In this document: in pieces, positions 22,211 to 34,450 of the stretch
How positions within the stretch are numbered: the first letter of the stretch is position 1
Layout: the number at the start of each line of letters is the position of its first letter
Assembly: GCF_024679245.1 (NCBI RefSeq)
Contig: NC_090182.1
Location: 35,363,047 to 35,427,046 of the forward strand
Origin: Pseudorasbora parva
Lineage: Eukaryota; Chordata; Actinopteri; Cypriniformes; Gobionidae
Reading direction: 5' to 3'
DNA: 64,000 bases
Translations under genes and position numbers: made by a program
The notes under the pieces: model-generated
What the model was told of the DNA's origin: nothing
The model's database searches: none
What the model saw: the letters and a program-made list of their open reading frames with translations, nothing else

Positions 22211-22860
22211 CACGTTATATTTTTAATGAAAATTACAAGACCCATGATTCATTTTTTTTACAGTATACCTGATTTATGTTTTAAGTGTAATAAGCTCCAA
22301 GGTAAATTTTTTCACTGTGTGTGGGAATGTGAGGAGATGCAAAAGTTCTGGAGCAAGATAACTCAATATATGTCTCAATTTACTACTACTTCTAGTGTAT
22401 ATTGGGTATCTATATGGACAATTACTCTTTGCCTGTCAAAGAAAGAAAACTGGTGGACTTATGCCTTTTACAAGCAAGACGTACAATTGCCATCTGTTGG
22501 AAAAATGCTAGCTGTCCTCCCCTTGGACTTTGGCTGAAAAACTTGGTATCCAGTTTGGCCCTTGAGAAACTTACATATGTCATAAAGGGGAAGTCTTCTG
22601 AATTGTATGATATCTGGGAGATGTTTTTGGAATTTGTTAAAGAAGGAGATATTGAGGAAGCTGTAGATGTATGAAGGTAGTGTATATACACAAAGTGCCT
22701 AATAGGAGTGTACAATGTAAATCTGTCTATATGTAAGGGAGATTTTTTTTTGTTTTTTTGCCAAGATTAAGGAGGGGGGAGGATTTAAGAGGTTTGTTAG
22801 TAATTAAGTGTTATGTTTTCGTGTTGTAAAATCCAATAAAAATATGTTTCACAAAAAAAT
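22211..22860 (+). pseudogene. L1-type LINE, 5'-truncated 3' end
   Basis: Encodes the end of an L1 ORF2: SIPDLCFKCNKLQGKFFHCV followed by WECEEMQKFWSKI, the C-terminal Cys/His motif of L1 proteins. After a frame break near 22405 come LCLLQARRTIAICWKNASCP, LEKLTYVIKGKSSELYDIW and a stop at about 22674. A 170-bp 3' UTR has AATAAAA at about 22828 and ends in A7 (22853-22859). The 5' end is a guess. TTAATTAT occurs on both sides (22203-22210, 22864-22871) but is separated from the A-tail by four bases, so it is a weak target duplication. Confidence 0.8.
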
Positions 22861-23174
22861 GACTTAATTATGCTTTCTGCCAATGCATTTTATAGTTGTT
22901 TTAAGACAGACAAATGTCTCCACATCACTTTTAAACAGATTCATCAAAGTCTTTAGAAAAGGACTTTATATATTATGACTACCCAATGCTGAAGTTGCTA
23001 CATATCTAACATTAGCTGGCGTCAGTATCATGTTACCACTGTTAGCTTGCAAATGCATAGCAGCCCTAGGAACTAGGGCACCTAGGACAATTCCTTTTTG
23101 TTGTTTTTTGATTTAAAGAAAGTGATACTTTCATTCAGCGGGGATGCCTTAAATTGATTCAACAATAAATGTTT
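22861..23174. other. Spacer without a gene
   Basis: No coding or repeat structure recognised. Confidence 0.4.
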
Positions 23175-23332
23175 TCCTGTAGCTCAACCAGTAGAGTGTG
23201 GCGCTAGCAACGCCAAGGTCATGGGTTCGATTCCCAGGGAAAGCAAGAATTGTCAATAATGTGTGTGTAACTTGAATGCAATGTAAGTCGCTTTGGATAA
23301 AAGCATCTGCCAAATGCATAAATGTAAATGTA
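23175..23332 (+). mobile_element. tRNA-derived SINE with L2-type tail
   Basis: The head carries an A-box-like TAGCTCAACCAGTAG (23180-23194) and a B-box GGGTTCGATTCCC (23224-23236), the internal RNA polymerase III promoter of tRNA genes. The tail (GTCGCTTTGGATAAAAGCAT, 23287 on) is the 3' end typical of fish L2 LINEs and ends in TGTAAATG repeats. Such SINEs are mobilised by the matching LINE machinery. The head does not fold as a complete functional tRNA. Confidence 0.85.
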
Positions 23333-23865
23333 ATACATTGATTTATAAAGCTTTTAAGTATTGTTGGTAATTTTCAATGCTGTAATTTGGCAATGTTGAG
23401 GTTCCACAAAACTCAGTTTAGAATATATCCTTAGTGGAATTTTTACAGATAAGTTTTCAGTTTGTTCTTCCTTTCCTAATACTCTTGCACAATAATAATT
23501 ATCCCTTAGTTTCTTATTTTCACTGGCATTTCTTGGTGTTGAGCCCTAGTGCATCTTTGAGCCTACATTCAGTACAAGTAAAATACTTAAGTACGACTTT
23601 TACTCAAGTCGTATTGGAATTGATGACTTGTAACCTGTAATTGTAATTTTCTTTGTAAGGAATCTGTACTTTTACTAAGTGTGGTTTTCAGGTAGTCGTT
23701 ACACCTGTATTTAATCAAATACATGCTGCATTGGTCAGCAGAAGAGACTTCAAAATGTATTAATTATTTTAAAATCTTACTAACCCCAAACTTGCAGTAG
23801 TGTATATTTCTATTTATAATATATTTTGGTAAATAGTATTAATAATACTATTATTAGTCGTTGGG
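23333..23865. repeat. AT-rich spacer with a DNA-element remnant
   Basis: Words such as TACTTAAGTACGACTTTTAC and TTTACTAAGTG around 23580-23690 resemble a common hAT-like fish repeat. No termini found. The rest has no recognised content. Confidence 0.3.
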
Positions 23866-24627
23866 TGCGTAAACATGCACACCAGTAATCTGATAACTCC
23901 AAAAAAATCAGCTTATTGAAATAACCAGTTTTCCCTGTTTACATGCAAACCAGTAAACTGACAACGCAAGTAAACCGCGTTTACATGACTTTATTTATAA
24001 ACCGGGTTATTTCCTTGTAGTGACGTCAAAAATAATAATGTCCGTATCTGACTCGGAGTATTCCAAATGTTACATCAGTTGAGATGTTACATATCGCGTG
24101 AAATTTGGCATTGAAATTTAATGTAGATTATCACAAACTGCAGCCAATCAACAAACAAGTAGCTTTCATATATATTTTTCCAACTGAAAAAAAAGAAGAA
24201 AAAAATTATATTGTTCGAATGATACATTTTCTTGTTTTCACTGGAAGTTCGGCAGCTGCCATACAGAAAGCTGACAGAAGCACTAGCTGCGTTTACAGTA
24301 CATGGAGCACTGTAATCGGTTTAAAAGTCCAATCTGAATGAAAATGCTCCAAATAAACACCTCAATCGGAATAAAAATGCCCAAACCGAATGAAATTACA
24401 ATCGGTTTGAGAGGGGTGGGATAGACCTTTTTATGAACCGATCAAATGAAAAATTTTGCCATGTAAACGACCTGATTCCTTATGTGATCCCTTATACGTC
24501 CTTATGTGATTTGATCTACAGCGCGCCTCCACAACTGAAGAGCGCACAGTGCACTCACACCAGGCTATAATGTTGACAAGAGAGGAAAGTTCATTTTTCT
24601 TAGGGGTAAACTTTTTATTTCATAAAA
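23866..24627. repeat. Dispersed DNA element split by LINE, left part
   Basis: Contains repeated GTTTACATG/CATGTAAACG words. The 24480-24627 part matches 53090-53206, and the match resumes at 32080 on the far side of the LINE. So the LINE inserted into a copy of this repeat. Its own ends were not resolved. Confidence 0.6.
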
Positions 24628-24633
24628 AGTTAT

Positions 24634-24651
24634 CAATCAATCAATCAATCA
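24634..24651 (-). repeat. LINE 3' tail (ATTG)n
   Basis: Short CAAT tandem run on the plus strand, read as (ATTG)n on the element strand. The preceding conserved 3' end TATATAAATAAAGTTG abuts it. Tails of this kind prime target-site reverse transcription. Confidence 0.85.
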
Positions 24652-24838
24652 ACTTTATTTATATAGCGCTTTTACAATCACGATTGTGTCAAAGCAGCTT
24701 CACAGTGTCAAACAGGGTAATATTGCGACAAAATTAGATTTGGCTGTACAGCCGTACTGGAGAAAACAGTGATGTTATCAGCTTATTTTAATTTATCATA
24801 TAGCGACAATGTTGGCAGATCAGTATTATAGTTTATAG

Positions 24839-27055
24839 CAGAGGTGTGGACTCGAGTCATGTGACTTGGAATCGAGTCAGACTCGAGTCATGAATTTGAT
24901 GACTTTGGACTCGACTCGACAAAATGTACAAAGACTTGCAACTCGACTTGGACTTTAACATCAATGACTTGTGACTTCACTTGGACTTGAGCCTCATGAC
25001 TCGAGAAGACTTGCTACTTTTTGGCCATTTTTCTTTCACACAGCCGCGCTGCTCTCAGTGAAAAAAAGCTGCACCTGTTTGCATGCAGAGAGCACGCGCG
25101 CTGCCAGCACGACATCCAATCACTGTAGTCCCATGTTGGTTTGATTCGACAGTATCCATAGCTACCAAGTCCGCGTATAACACTTGACTTTGGGCTTCTT
25201 TTTTTGGCAAGTCGCGGTAAAAAAATCTCGAGTTGCGGGTCGCGGTTTTTTGGGCTTGTTTGAAAAAATGTGGTTGCTTTTTAGGAAAATTTGACAAGCA
25301 ACTTCGTTTCTTTACATTTATGGTCACTGTTTTGTCCAAATACATTGACTGACACTGTCTTCTCACAGCTAATAGACATAGTGCAACGATACAAGTGCTG
25401 TATTCATTCGTCCTCATACATCCCACGTCCTTCCCCTCTTTGAAGAAAAATCGCGTTCAACGTGCAGGCATGTGATGTGATGTTATAAATGTAATGATAG
25501 TTCATAGACGTAAATAGACGAATACATTTTTTTTTTTTTTTTTTTTTTTACAAACAATGCAACCAGCAAAGATATACAGAGATGGAGAGGAAACAGGGAG
25601 GTAAGCCACCTAATTTAATCTTAAAAATATGTTTTATAATGTAGGCTATTTATTATGACTATTATTATTTGGCTATTATAAAAATAAAAATAAATAATAA
25701 AAAAAAGTATAGGCTACTAATAATAACAGTAGGTATGGTTCGAATGTATATTATTATAAACATGTCTCTATTGCAGCACTCTCAGTGTTTTCCTATGCAC
25801 CAACTCCCAATCATAGACTGTAAAAAAGTGCATAATAATCCTAAATAGTAGCTATGTGACATTAGTAATTTTCAATACTATTTTGAGCAGATTGCACATT
25901 GAGATGCAGGGCTTATCCTTTTTACGGTTTATAGTGTGCATGTTCACCACTGCTCCTTACTATATGTGTGCAATAACTCCGACTGGAGTTACCATAATCC
26001 TTCACGTCACTTTTTCTCTTTTTCCATCTACAAACCTCTTCTGTTTACAGTCTTTATTGCAACTTGAAGAATTTTGTAAAATCCCATCTGTATTTGCATT
26101 TTAAACTCCACGAGATTTCAATTTAAAATGTTGCAGGGTCATTTATTGATAAATTATTGATCATAAATTATACTGATGATAATAAATATAATAATAATAT
26201 TGGGCTTGTTTTGGGCCCCCCACCCCTCTAGGTATTCTTCATACCTGAGAAGAATATGAAACAGATGTCAGAAAATCCCTTATAGCACACGTGTTGTATT
26301 TGAAACTACTCTTTACTCATATCAATGTTGTTGTGTTAATATTCATTGTCTATTATACACTACGGTATACGATACTACATTATAGTTTCAGTGTATGCGA
26401 TATTAGGAATATTTTCACTGCTTCAAAAGTCATAAGAAAGCCCTTTCCCTCCAGAAACTGAAGTCATATGCTTTATAGCAGTGGTTTTCAAAGTGGGGAC
26501 AGGGACCTGTGGGTGCCGCGAGGGGACGCTAGGGGGGCTATGGCAAGCTGGCATAAAAAGTATAGCAAAACAAAATAATTTAATAAATTAAATTATTAAA
26601 GTAAACCAAATTAAACCAAAAATAAGCTAAACAATATTCCCATAATGTTTCCATAATGCCTAAGTTTAGGCTAAAAGGACCCATATCTATTTGAAAGTTG
26701 AACTGTTTTGCCATATGAGGTCAACACAATACAGGACTGAAGCCGCTGTGCATTGTTCTAGTGTTTCTGTTTTTTTACTGTATTTGCTTAATGTCATTGT
26801 ATAAAAAGAGGTTTAAATAAATATAAATCTTACAGACATACATGATTTGTATAATTTTTATTTCTGTGGTAAGATGACTTGAAGTGACTCGAAACTAAAA
26901 TGGTAGGACTTGGACTCGACTTGAGACTTGTTGGCTTTGACTTCTGACTCGACTCGAGACTTGACTCATCTTTGACTCGACTTGACTCGGGACTCGAGGG
27001 CAAAGACTTGAGACTTACTTGTGACTTGCATAACAATGACTTTGTCCCACCTCTG
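24839..27055. mobile_element. hAT-type element in LINE 3' UTR
   Basis: Ends CAGAGGTGTGGAC and GTCCCACCTCTG are near-perfect inverted repeats, flanked by the 8-bp duplication GTTTATAG (24831-24838, 27056-27063). Subterminal regions are full of GACTCGAGTC/GACTTG words. No transposase; the 25055-25426 minus ORF has no recognisable domain. A nested CAGTGGTTTTCAAAGTGGGG stretch at 26480 resembles the terminus of another hAT, so a second fragment may be embedded. It includes a poly-T run at about 25527-25550. Confidence 0.9.
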
Positions 27056-27736
27056 GTTTATAGAATTAAATAAGACCTAATTCATATATTTTATTTGTAT
27101 AATAAGTTGAATAACTTTAATCATATTTTTAGTGTCCCCAACTGAGCAAGCCAAGCCAAAGGCGACAGTGGCAAGGAACCAAAACTCCATCGGGGCATGA
27201 TGGAGAAAAATAAACCTTGGGAGAAACCAGACTCAGTCGGGGTGCCAGTTCTCCTCTGGCCTATTAACACACCGTGTAAGATTATTATTCTGGCAACCTT
27301 ACAGGTCGGAAATCATATTAGATCGGATTATTCAAAATTTTTAGGGTATCACGGAAGAGACAGATTTATTTAGGATGGGGCGTCAATTACACAAGAGTAT
27401 GAATACATGAAAGATCGGAATTATTGCGCCGAAGACGGGTTTTGAGCATGTCGTGCCAGTGAGGCAAATTCGGAGGAGACACCATTTGACACGGCTCAGC
27501 AGACACTCCAGGATGCGTTGGTCATGTCCAGGCAGGTCCACCATCCGATCCGGACAGGGCCCAGATCCGGGATAAACCTCGGGATAAACAGAGAGACTAA
27601 CATTAGCGTAGATGTTACTCTTTATGATGTAACGAGTACATCAGGTGTTATGGGAAGTGTTCCCGGTTCCGGCTGACCTAGTTAATGCAGCCTAACAATC
27701 AGTCAATTGAATTGAATAATGAAAGTTAAAAATGTT

Positions 27737-30700
27737 CTATGTGTATGCCATAGTAAAGAGATGTGTTTTTAGTCTAGATTTAAACTGACAGAGTGTGTCT
27801 GCTTCCCGAACAATGCTAGGAAGACTATTCCACAATTTAGGAGCTAAATAGGAAAATGATCGACCGCCTGTAGTTGATTTAGATATTCTAGGTATTATCA
27901 ACTGGCCAGAGTTTTGAGACCGCAATCGACGTGATGGGGTATAATGCGTTAAGAGCTCGCTTAAGTACCGGGGAGCTAAACTATTTATTGCTTTGTAAGT
28001 AATAAGCAAGATTTTAAAATGTATGCGATGTTTAATAGGGAGCCAGTGCAGTGTTGACAGAACTGGACTAATATGATCATACTTCCTGGTTCTAGTAAGA
28101 ACTCTAGCTGCTGCATTTTGGACTAGCTGGAGTTTGTTTATTAAGCGAGCAGGGCAACCACCCAGTAGAGCATTACAATAATCTAGCCTTGAGCTCATGA
28201 ACACATGTACTAACTGTTCAGCATTTTGCATTGAAAGCATGTGCCGTAATTTAGATATATTTTTAAGATGATAGAATGCGGTTTTACAGATGCTAGAAAC
28301 GTGGCTTTCAAATGAAAGATTGGTATCAAAGAGCACACCCAGGTTCCTCACTGACGACGAGGGCTTGACAGAGCAGTCATCAAGTGTTAGACAGTATTCT
28401 CGGTTACTACTTGTGGAGCTTTTCTGTCCAATAATTAAAAATTCAGTTTTATCTGAATTAAGTTGCAGAAAATTACTATTCATCCAATTTTTTATATCAG
28501 CTATGCATTCTGTTAATCTTGTGAATTGGTAGGTTTCATCCGGGCGTGAGGAAATATAGAGCTGAGTATCGTCAGCATAACAATGAAAACTAACGCCATG
28601 TTTCCTAATGATATCTCCCAGTGGTAGCATATACAGGGTGAAAAGCAACGGTCCTAACACTGAGCCTTGCGGTACTCCATACTGAACTTGTGATCGGTGT
28701 GACATCTCTTCATTTACTGCTACAAACTGATAACGGTCTGATAAGTACGATTTAAACCATGCCAAAGCAGTTCCACTAACGCCAACATAATTTTCGATTC
28801 TATTCAGAAGAATATTGTGATCGATAGTATCAAATGCAGCGCTAAGATCGAGTAACACTAATAGAGAGATACAACCACGATCAGATGATAAGAGTAAATC
28901 ATTTGTAACTCTAATTAGAGCAGTCTCAGTGCTATGATACGGTCTAAATCCTGACTGGAAATCCTCACATATACCATTTCTTTCTAAAAAAGAACATAAT
29001 TGTGAAGACACGGCCTTTTCTAGTATTTTTGATAGAAACGGTAGATTCGAGATTGGCCTGTAATTGACTAATTCTTTAGGATCAAGTTGCGTTTTTTTAA
29101 TAAGTGGTTTAATTATAGCCAACTTAAAAGTTTTCGGTACATATCCTAATGTCAAAGATGAATTAATGATATTAAGCAGAGGATCTATGACCTCTGGAAG
29201 TATCTCTTTTAATAGCCTAGTCGGTATAGGGTCAAGCATACATGTTGTTGATTTTGATGATTTTACAAGTTTAGCCAGTTCTTCTCCTCCTATAGCAGTG
29301 AATGAGTGTAATTTTTCCTCAGTGACCCTGCAGTGCTCTGTCTGAAGTGATACTGTAATAGACGGCTGCATGGTTATAATTTTATTCCTAATATTATCAA
29401 TCTTACTAGTAAAGAAGTTCATAAAGTCATTACTGCTGTGTTGTTTACAAACATCAGAAGCTGAAGCTTTATTTTTTGATAATTTAGCCACTGTATCGAA
29501 TAAATACTTAGGGTTGTGTTTGTTTTCTTCTAAAAGAGATGAGAAATAAGCAGATCTAGCAGTTTTTATGGCCTTTCTGTATGCAATCATGCTCTCTTTC
29601 CACAAATTGCGAAAAACCTCTAGTTTTGTTTTCTTCCAGCTGCGCTCCATTTTTCTGGCTGCTGTTTTAAGGGCCCGAGTGTGCTCGTTGTACCACGGCG
29701 TTGGATTATTTGCTTTAATCTTCTTTAAGCGCCGGGGAGCAACTATGTCTAAAGTGCTAGTAAGGAGAGAGTCAATAGTTTCGGTTGCAGCATCAAGTTC
29801 ATCTTGGCTATCTGTAATGCTGAGGAGATGGAACTGATGAGGAAGATTATGTACAAAGCAATCTTTAGTCGCAGCGGTTATCGTCCTGCCATATTTGAAG
29901 CGAGGGGATGGCTTTGCAGCCTTAGGTAAATTAAGTATACATGATATTAGGTAATGATCTGAGATGTCATCGCTCTGCTGCAGAATTTTAACAGTATCAA
30001 CATTTATTCCATGTGACATTATTAGATCTAAAGTATGATTAAGGCGATGAGTGGGTCCTGATACGTGTTGTCTAACTCCAATAGAGTTTAGAATGTCTCT
30101 AAATGCCAATCCCAATGCGTCTTTTTCATTGTCTACGTGGATATTAAAATCCCCAACAATTAGTACTTTATCTACAGCTAATACTAACTCCGATACAAAA
30201 CCAGCAAATTCTTTGATAAAGTCTGTATTGTGCCCTGGTGGCCTGTATACAGTAGCCAACACAAATGTCAGAAGGGATTTATCATTTACACTACACAGTG
30301 TTACATAAAGCACCAAAACTTCAAAGGAATTATATTTGAAACTAGACTTCTGAGTAATACTGAAAATATTATTATAAATTACAGCCACACCTCCCCCTTT
30401 ACCTTTCAGACGTGGCTCATGTTTGTAACAATAATCTCGGGGGGTGCACTCATTTAAAGTAATGTAATCATCAGGTTTTAGCCAGGTTTCTGTCAAACAC
30501 AGCACATCTAAGTTATGATCTATAATCATATCATTGACAACAAGCGTTTTTGGCGAAAGGGATCGAATATTCAGCAACCCAAGCTTTATCAATTGTTCAT
30601 CCGTATTATATCTGTTGTTTATTTGTTGGACATCAATTAAATTTTTACTGTTGAATGGTTTTGATGGTTTTTTGTATTTACTAATTCGGGGAACAGACAC
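27737..30700 (-). CDS. LINE ORF2: endonuclease-reverse transcriptase
   Basis: Intact 987-aa protein. Endonuclease (about residues 40-260): [59 protein letters not shown] and ISDHYLIS. Reverse transcriptase (about 490-780): [59 protein letters not shown] and catalytic [11 protein letters not shown]-terminal region: [31 protein letters not shown] and [16 protein letters not shown]. It lies 132 bp downstream of ORF1, as in two-ORF CR1/L2 elements. It would act with ORF1 in an RNP to integrate new copies. No inactivating change seen. Confidence 0.94.
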   Translation of the reverse strand: MSVPRISKYKKPSKPFNSKNLIDVQQINNRYNTDEQLIKLGLLNIRSLSPKTLVVNDMIIDHNLDVLCLTETWLKPDDYITLNECTPRDYCYKHEPRLKGKGGGVAVIYNNIFSITQKSSFKYNSFEVLVLYVTLCSVNDKSLLTFVLATVYRPPGHNTDFIKEFAGFVSELVLAVDKVLIVGDFNIHVDNEKDALGLAFRDILNSIGVRQHVSGPTHRLNHTLDLIMSHGINVDTVKILQQSDDISDHYLISCILNLPKAAKPSPRFKYGRTITAATKDCFVHNLPHQFHLLSITDSQDELDAATETIDSLLTSTLDIVAPRRLKKIKANNPTPWYNEHTRALKTAARKMERSWKKTKLEVFRNLWKESMIAYRKAIKTARSAYFSSLLEENKHNPKYLFDTVAKLSKNKASASDVCKQHSSNDFMNFFTSKIDNIRNKIITMQPSITVSLQTEHCRVTEEKLHSFTAIGGEELAKLVKSSKSTTCMLDPIPTRLLKEILPEVIDPLLNIINSSLTLGYVPKTFKLAIIKPLIKKTQLDPKELVNYRPISNLPFLSKILEKAVSSQLCSFLERNGICEDFQSGFRPYHSTETALIRVTNDLLLSSDRGCISLLVLLDLSAAFDTIDHNILLNRIENYVGVSGTALAWFKSYLSDRYQFVAVNEEMSHRSQVQYGVPQGSVLGPLLFTLYMLPLGDIIRKHGVSFHCYADDTQLYISSRPDETYQFTRLTECIADIKNWMNSNFLQLNSDKTEFLIIGQKSSTSSNREYCLTLDDCSVKPSSSVRNLGVLFDTNLSFESHVSSICKTAFYHLKNISKLRHMLSMQNAEQLVHVFMSSRLDYCNALLGGCPARLINKLQLVQNAAARVLTRTRKYDHISPVLSTLHWLPIKHRIHFKILLITYKAINSLAPRYLSELLTHYTPSRRLRSQNSGQLIIPRISKSTTGGRSFSYLAPKLWNSLPSIVREADTLCQFKSRLKTHLFTMAYT

Positions 30701-30832
30701 AGTCTCTATGTGATAATATCTAGGTGAAAGAGTCTCTATGTGCTGGGATTTAGCTGACTTTGGTGACGTGAGACAGCTAGCAGACGGTTGGTTTAGCCAG
30801 TTTGTCTGCTTCCTGACCTGGGCCCCAGTGAG

Positions 30833-31693
30833 TCAAGGTTTAGCTCTAAGACTATGTGCCAAATTACTAGAGAGAAGAGCAGCACCAGCCCAGGAGGGAT
30901 GAATGCCGTCCATCTTCAACAGGTCAGGTCTGCCCCAAAAACTTTTCCAATTGTCTATGAACCCTATGTTATTTTGCAGACACCACTTAGACAACCAGCC
31001 ATTGAGTGATGATAATCTGCTAACTATTTCATCACTCCTTTTCGCGGGGAGAGGACCAGAGAAATATACGGCTTTTGACATCGTACTTGCGAGTTTACAC
31101 ACCTCTTTAATGTTAATTTTGGTGATCTCCGACTGGCGAAGTCGAACATCATTAGTGCCAACGTGAATAATAATCTTAGAGAATTTACGATTAGCTTTAG
31201 CCAGCACTTTTAAATTTGCTTTGATGTCAGGCGCTCTGGCTCCCGGTAAACATGTGACTATGGTGGCTGGTGTCTCTATTTTCACATTCCGTGTAATAGA
31301 ATCGCCAATAACTAGGGCACTTTCAACAGGATCCTCAGTGGGTGCGTCACTGAGTGGGGAGAACCTGTTTGATGTTCTAATCGGAACGGAAGAGTGGTTT
31401 TTTGATCCGCGACTATGCTTTCTCATCGTCACCCAGCCCTGCTGCGCGGGCTCAGCCGGAACCAAACAATGAGTGTTCACTAAGCTAGTCGCATCCAAAG
31501 CAGTATCTAAAGCTGTTACATTCTCACTACTCTCACATAAAGCTTGGATGCGTGTCTCTAAATCTGAAATCTTCTCCGTCAGCCTGATTAATTCCTTACA
31601 TTTATCACATGTGAAGCCCTGTTCGCCAACGGAGATAGATATGCTAAACATGTAGCATGCAGTGCAAGTGACAATGACAGGAGAAGAAGACAT
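30833..31693 (-). CDS. LINE ORF1: zinc-binding and SGNH esterase-like
   Basis: Intact 286-aa protein. The N-terminus has CTACYM and CDKC pairs, a probable zinc-binding knuckle, followed by a Leu/Glu-rich coiled-coil segment (about residues 35-65). The C-terminal half is an SGNH/GDSL hydrolase-like domain: VIGDSITRN with the nucleophile Ser, HVGTNDVRLRQSE (block III), and DGIHPSWAGAALL with the catalytic Asp-x-x-His. Esterase-type ORF1 proteins are known from vertebrate CR1 and zebrafish L2 elements, where they bind RNA and may act on membranes or lipids; the true substrate is not established. The start at 31693 is the first Met of the frame. Confidence 0.88.
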   Translation of the reverse strand: MSSSPVIVTCTACYMFSISISVGEQGFTCDKCKELIRLTEKISDLETRIQALCESSENVTALDTALDATSLVNTHCLVPAEPAQQGWVTMRKHSRGSKNHSSVPIRTSNRFSPLSDAPTEDPVESALVIGDSITRNVKIETPATIVTCLPGARAPDIKANLKVLAKANRKFSKIIIHVGTNDVRLRQSEITKINIKEVCKLASTMSKAVYFSGPLPAKRSDEIVSRLSSLNGWLSKWCLQNNIGFIDNWKSFWGRPDLLKMDGIHPSWAGAALLSSNLAHSLRAKP

Positions 31694-32079
31694 GGCTTAC
31701 CGTATTTGTTGATGAATCCAAAACTTACCACAGTTGTCTGATGGAGTCTTTTTAATAATCCAACTCACCACAGTTGTCTATAGAACTCAGAAAACAGGAG
31801 ACCTGGATGCTGGGATGGAAAGCTACCAGGCTAGCGAAAAGCTAACGTGTGGTAGTGATTTAGATTAAAAGCTAGTAATGTCAAATTTAAATTGATAGGC
31901 TATATTAAACACTATATGGTGATGAGTAAGTTATATTTAGCAGTGTAAATTACAAAGAAAATATATCAAATAGAGATTCAAACACAGCTATACAGAGCTA
32001 CAAACACTGTGGTGGCAGCAGCAGCAGGCAGACAGACAGGAGCAATCGATCAGGAACAATCAATCAGCCAGGAGCAATC
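31694..32079 (-). other. LINE 5' UTR
   Basis: Runs from the paralogous empty-site boundary to the ORF1 start. It contains two ACCACAGTTGTCT direct repeats (about 31728 and 31770) and a GCAGCAGCAGCAGGCAGACA run near the start. It presumably holds the internal promoter; no TATA is evident. Confidence 0.6.
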
Positions 32080-32760
32080 AGTTATGAAGATAATGTCGGA
32101 AAAATGACACATACATAGCCTGGCTACACACTACACCTGTTTGTCTCAGGAACATTTTACTTTAACTGCGCCTGACAGAAGAATGTATTTTTCTAAGATG
32201 ATTATAACAGTTTACAACAAATAAATAGCTTTTATAAAACTGTATAAGTCCTGGTGGCCGTTGAGAGTTGCTATAGCAACCCTGAGCACATTCTAGCTGC
32301 TGGAGAGGAAAGCGTCGACATCGATGCGGCAGACAAACTGTGCGCAAGTCACAAAATGTTTCAGACTGAAAGTCAGCACATGTAAACACCAGATCGGTTT
32401 AGAAAAAGTCAAATGTAAAAAGTCCACTGAATCTTTCAATCGGAATGATATTAACTGGAATGACAAAAAAGTGCATGTAAATGTGGCTAGTCAGAATAAA
32501 AATGCCCAAACGGAATTACGTTGTAATCAGTTTAAGAGGGCTGGCATAAACCTTTCCATGCACCGATCAAAGGGAAATTCCCTTTTAATTACACCTGAGA
32601 GTAGAATAATTTTTTTTGTGAGATTATTCTTACACTTTACAGCAAATAAATAACTTTTATAAAACTGTAAGTGACCATTGAGAGTTGGTCATGGCAACCA
32701 GGAACATGCTTGAGAGGACGTGTCAACATTTCTCTCCGTTTCGTCAAAGTTTAACAACTG
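32080..32760. repeat. Dispersed DNA element split by LINE, right part
   Basis: Continues the match to the element copy at 53207-53545 (AGTTATGAAGATAATG, CTGGTGGCCGTT, GCGGCAGACAAACTG, CACATGTAAACACCAGATCG). From 32615 part of the same unit is repeated (AAATAACTTTTATAAAACTG, then GAGAGTTGGTCATGGCAACC). Confidence 0.65.
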
Positions 32761-33094
32761 TTTCAAATTGGTTAAGTAACATTACCCACACTCTACTTAG
32801 ATTACTGTTGTTAATATTTACAGTATACCTCTGTGATAATGGTATCTTTCCCTAATAATCTGAAATATCTATGCGTTTATGAGGGATTATGTCTAAATTT
32901 GACGTGGGCCAAACCGGCAACAGTAAATGGATGCTACATTCTATTTCTGACGCACTTAATCTGTCCGCTGGCTCTACTGAGCTATTTCGTTTTGATGTAT
33001 CGAAGGATGCGCCGGTGTAGACAATTAGAATGTTGCAGACCATTTTATGTAGTCATGAGTTTGAGCCACAGACTGAATTAAGCCTGTAAAAGTT
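32761..33094. other. Spacer; no gene recognised
   Basis: A hydrophobic 82-aa plus-strand ORF (32833-33081) has no recognisable domain and weak coding character. Confidence 0.35.
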
Positions 33095-34450
33095 ACCAAT
33101 TCAATTACCAATTCACAAGATTAACTAGCTGATATATATATAAAAAAATAGTTGAATAGTAATTTCCTCGAGCTTAATTCAGAAAAAACTGCTTTCGTTG
33201 TCAGTGAGGACCTGGGTTTGCTCTTTATTACCAATCTTTCATTTGAAAGCCATGTTTCTAGAATCTGTAAAACTGCATTCTACCATCTTAAATTACGGCA
33301 GATGCTTTTTCAATGCAAAATGCTGAACAGTTATTTCATGCGTTCATGAGCTCATGGCTAGAATATTGTAATGCTATTATTTAACATTATTATTATTGTA
33401 ACATTAACAATTCAGCTACTGCTATTAACAAATATAGAAACAAGCTGAACTAATCAGTAAGTAACATTGACTTCAGGACTAAGATAGTTCCTTATTAGGT
33501 AATTAATAGTTACTAAATGAGACTGGCATCACTAATAACTAATAGGTAACAAGGAAAAATTATAGTTAACCGAGAACAAATCCCATAACACCCTATTTAC
33601 TCGTTACATCATAAAAAGACTGACAACTATTCTAATGTTAGTCGCTCTGTTTATCCCGAGGTTTACAGCAGTCAGCAGGATCCAGATCAGATGGTGGACC
33701 TGTGCCCAGGCATGACGAGCGCATCCCTGGAGTGTCTGCTGAGATTGTGTCAATTAGTGTCGATTCTGAAATTGCCTCAATGACATGTCATCCTCAATAA
33801 AGCCTTCAATACAGCCTTCTCTGACATGATGACTCCGACCTTTCAAATATTCCAATTCAAAAATTGTTTCCTCGACACTTCATCCTAAATAAACCCATCT
33901 CCGGCGCTATGACTCGTTTCCTTCAAAAATTCATATATTTGTGTAATCGACGCATTCATATATTTGTGTAATCTTGTGTGATGCTTTGAGCTTTCAAATA
34001 TTCTGATCTAGTAGGAATTTTGACCTGTAAGGTTGCCAGAATAATAATCACACACTGTTTGTTAATAGGCCAGAGGAGAACTGGCACCCCAACTGAGTCT
34101 GGTTTCTCCCAAGGTTTATTTTTCTCCATCATGCCCTGATAGAGTTTTGGTTCCTTGCCATTGTTGCCTTTGGCTTGCTCAGTTGGGGACACAAAAATGT
34201 CTATCTAAGTTTTCAACTAAATATCAAAATAAAATGATTTATTAAATAAATTACTTTATCAACTATATTACTGATCTGTCCACATTGTCGCTCTATGATA
34301 AATTGAAATTAGCTAATAACATCACAGGTTTCTCTAGAACGACTGTACAGCCGAATCAAATTTTGTTTGACATATTTTTAACACTGTAAAGCTGCTTTGA
34401 AACAATTGTCATTGTAAAAGTGCTTTATAAATTTGTTATAAAGTTGACGT
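33095..34450 (+). pseudogene. Old 5'-truncated CR1/L2-group LINE copy
   Basis: Matches the minus-strand LINE at 24634-32079 but in opposite orientation. Traces of the C-terminal RT region ([34 protein letters not shown]) are followed, after an internal deletion, by the 3' UTR text with CACCCCAACTGAGTCTGG and CTCAGTTGGGGACACAAA and the conserved end near 34440. Many stops and indels show an older copy. The (ATTG)n tail is not preserved. Confidence 0.8.

Larger units (their letters stand above)
24634..32079 (-). mobile_element. Near full-length CR1/L2-group LINE
   Basis: Minus-strand element of about 5.2 kb once the 2.2-kb hAT in its 3' UTR is removed. It has a 5' UTR, esterase-like ORF1, EN/RT ORF2 and a long 3' UTR ending in (ATTG)n. 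AGTTAT is present on both sides (24628-24633, 32080-32085). The related repeat at 53207-53212 has the same site uninterrupted, which confirms both boundaries. Both ORFs are intact. Confidence 0.9.

Noticed and set aside
22203..22871. TTAATTAT as target duplication of the L1 fragment
   Set aside because: It is separated from the A-tail by four bases and is simple AT-rich sequence, so it is not counted as proof.
23175..23250. tRNA gene
   Set aside because: A and B boxes are present, but the segment continues into an L2-type tail and lacks a complete acceptor stem, so it is a SINE head.
25055..25426. 123-aa minus ORF inside hAT
   Set aside because: Low-complexity and unrelated to hAT transposase; the element appears non-autonomous.
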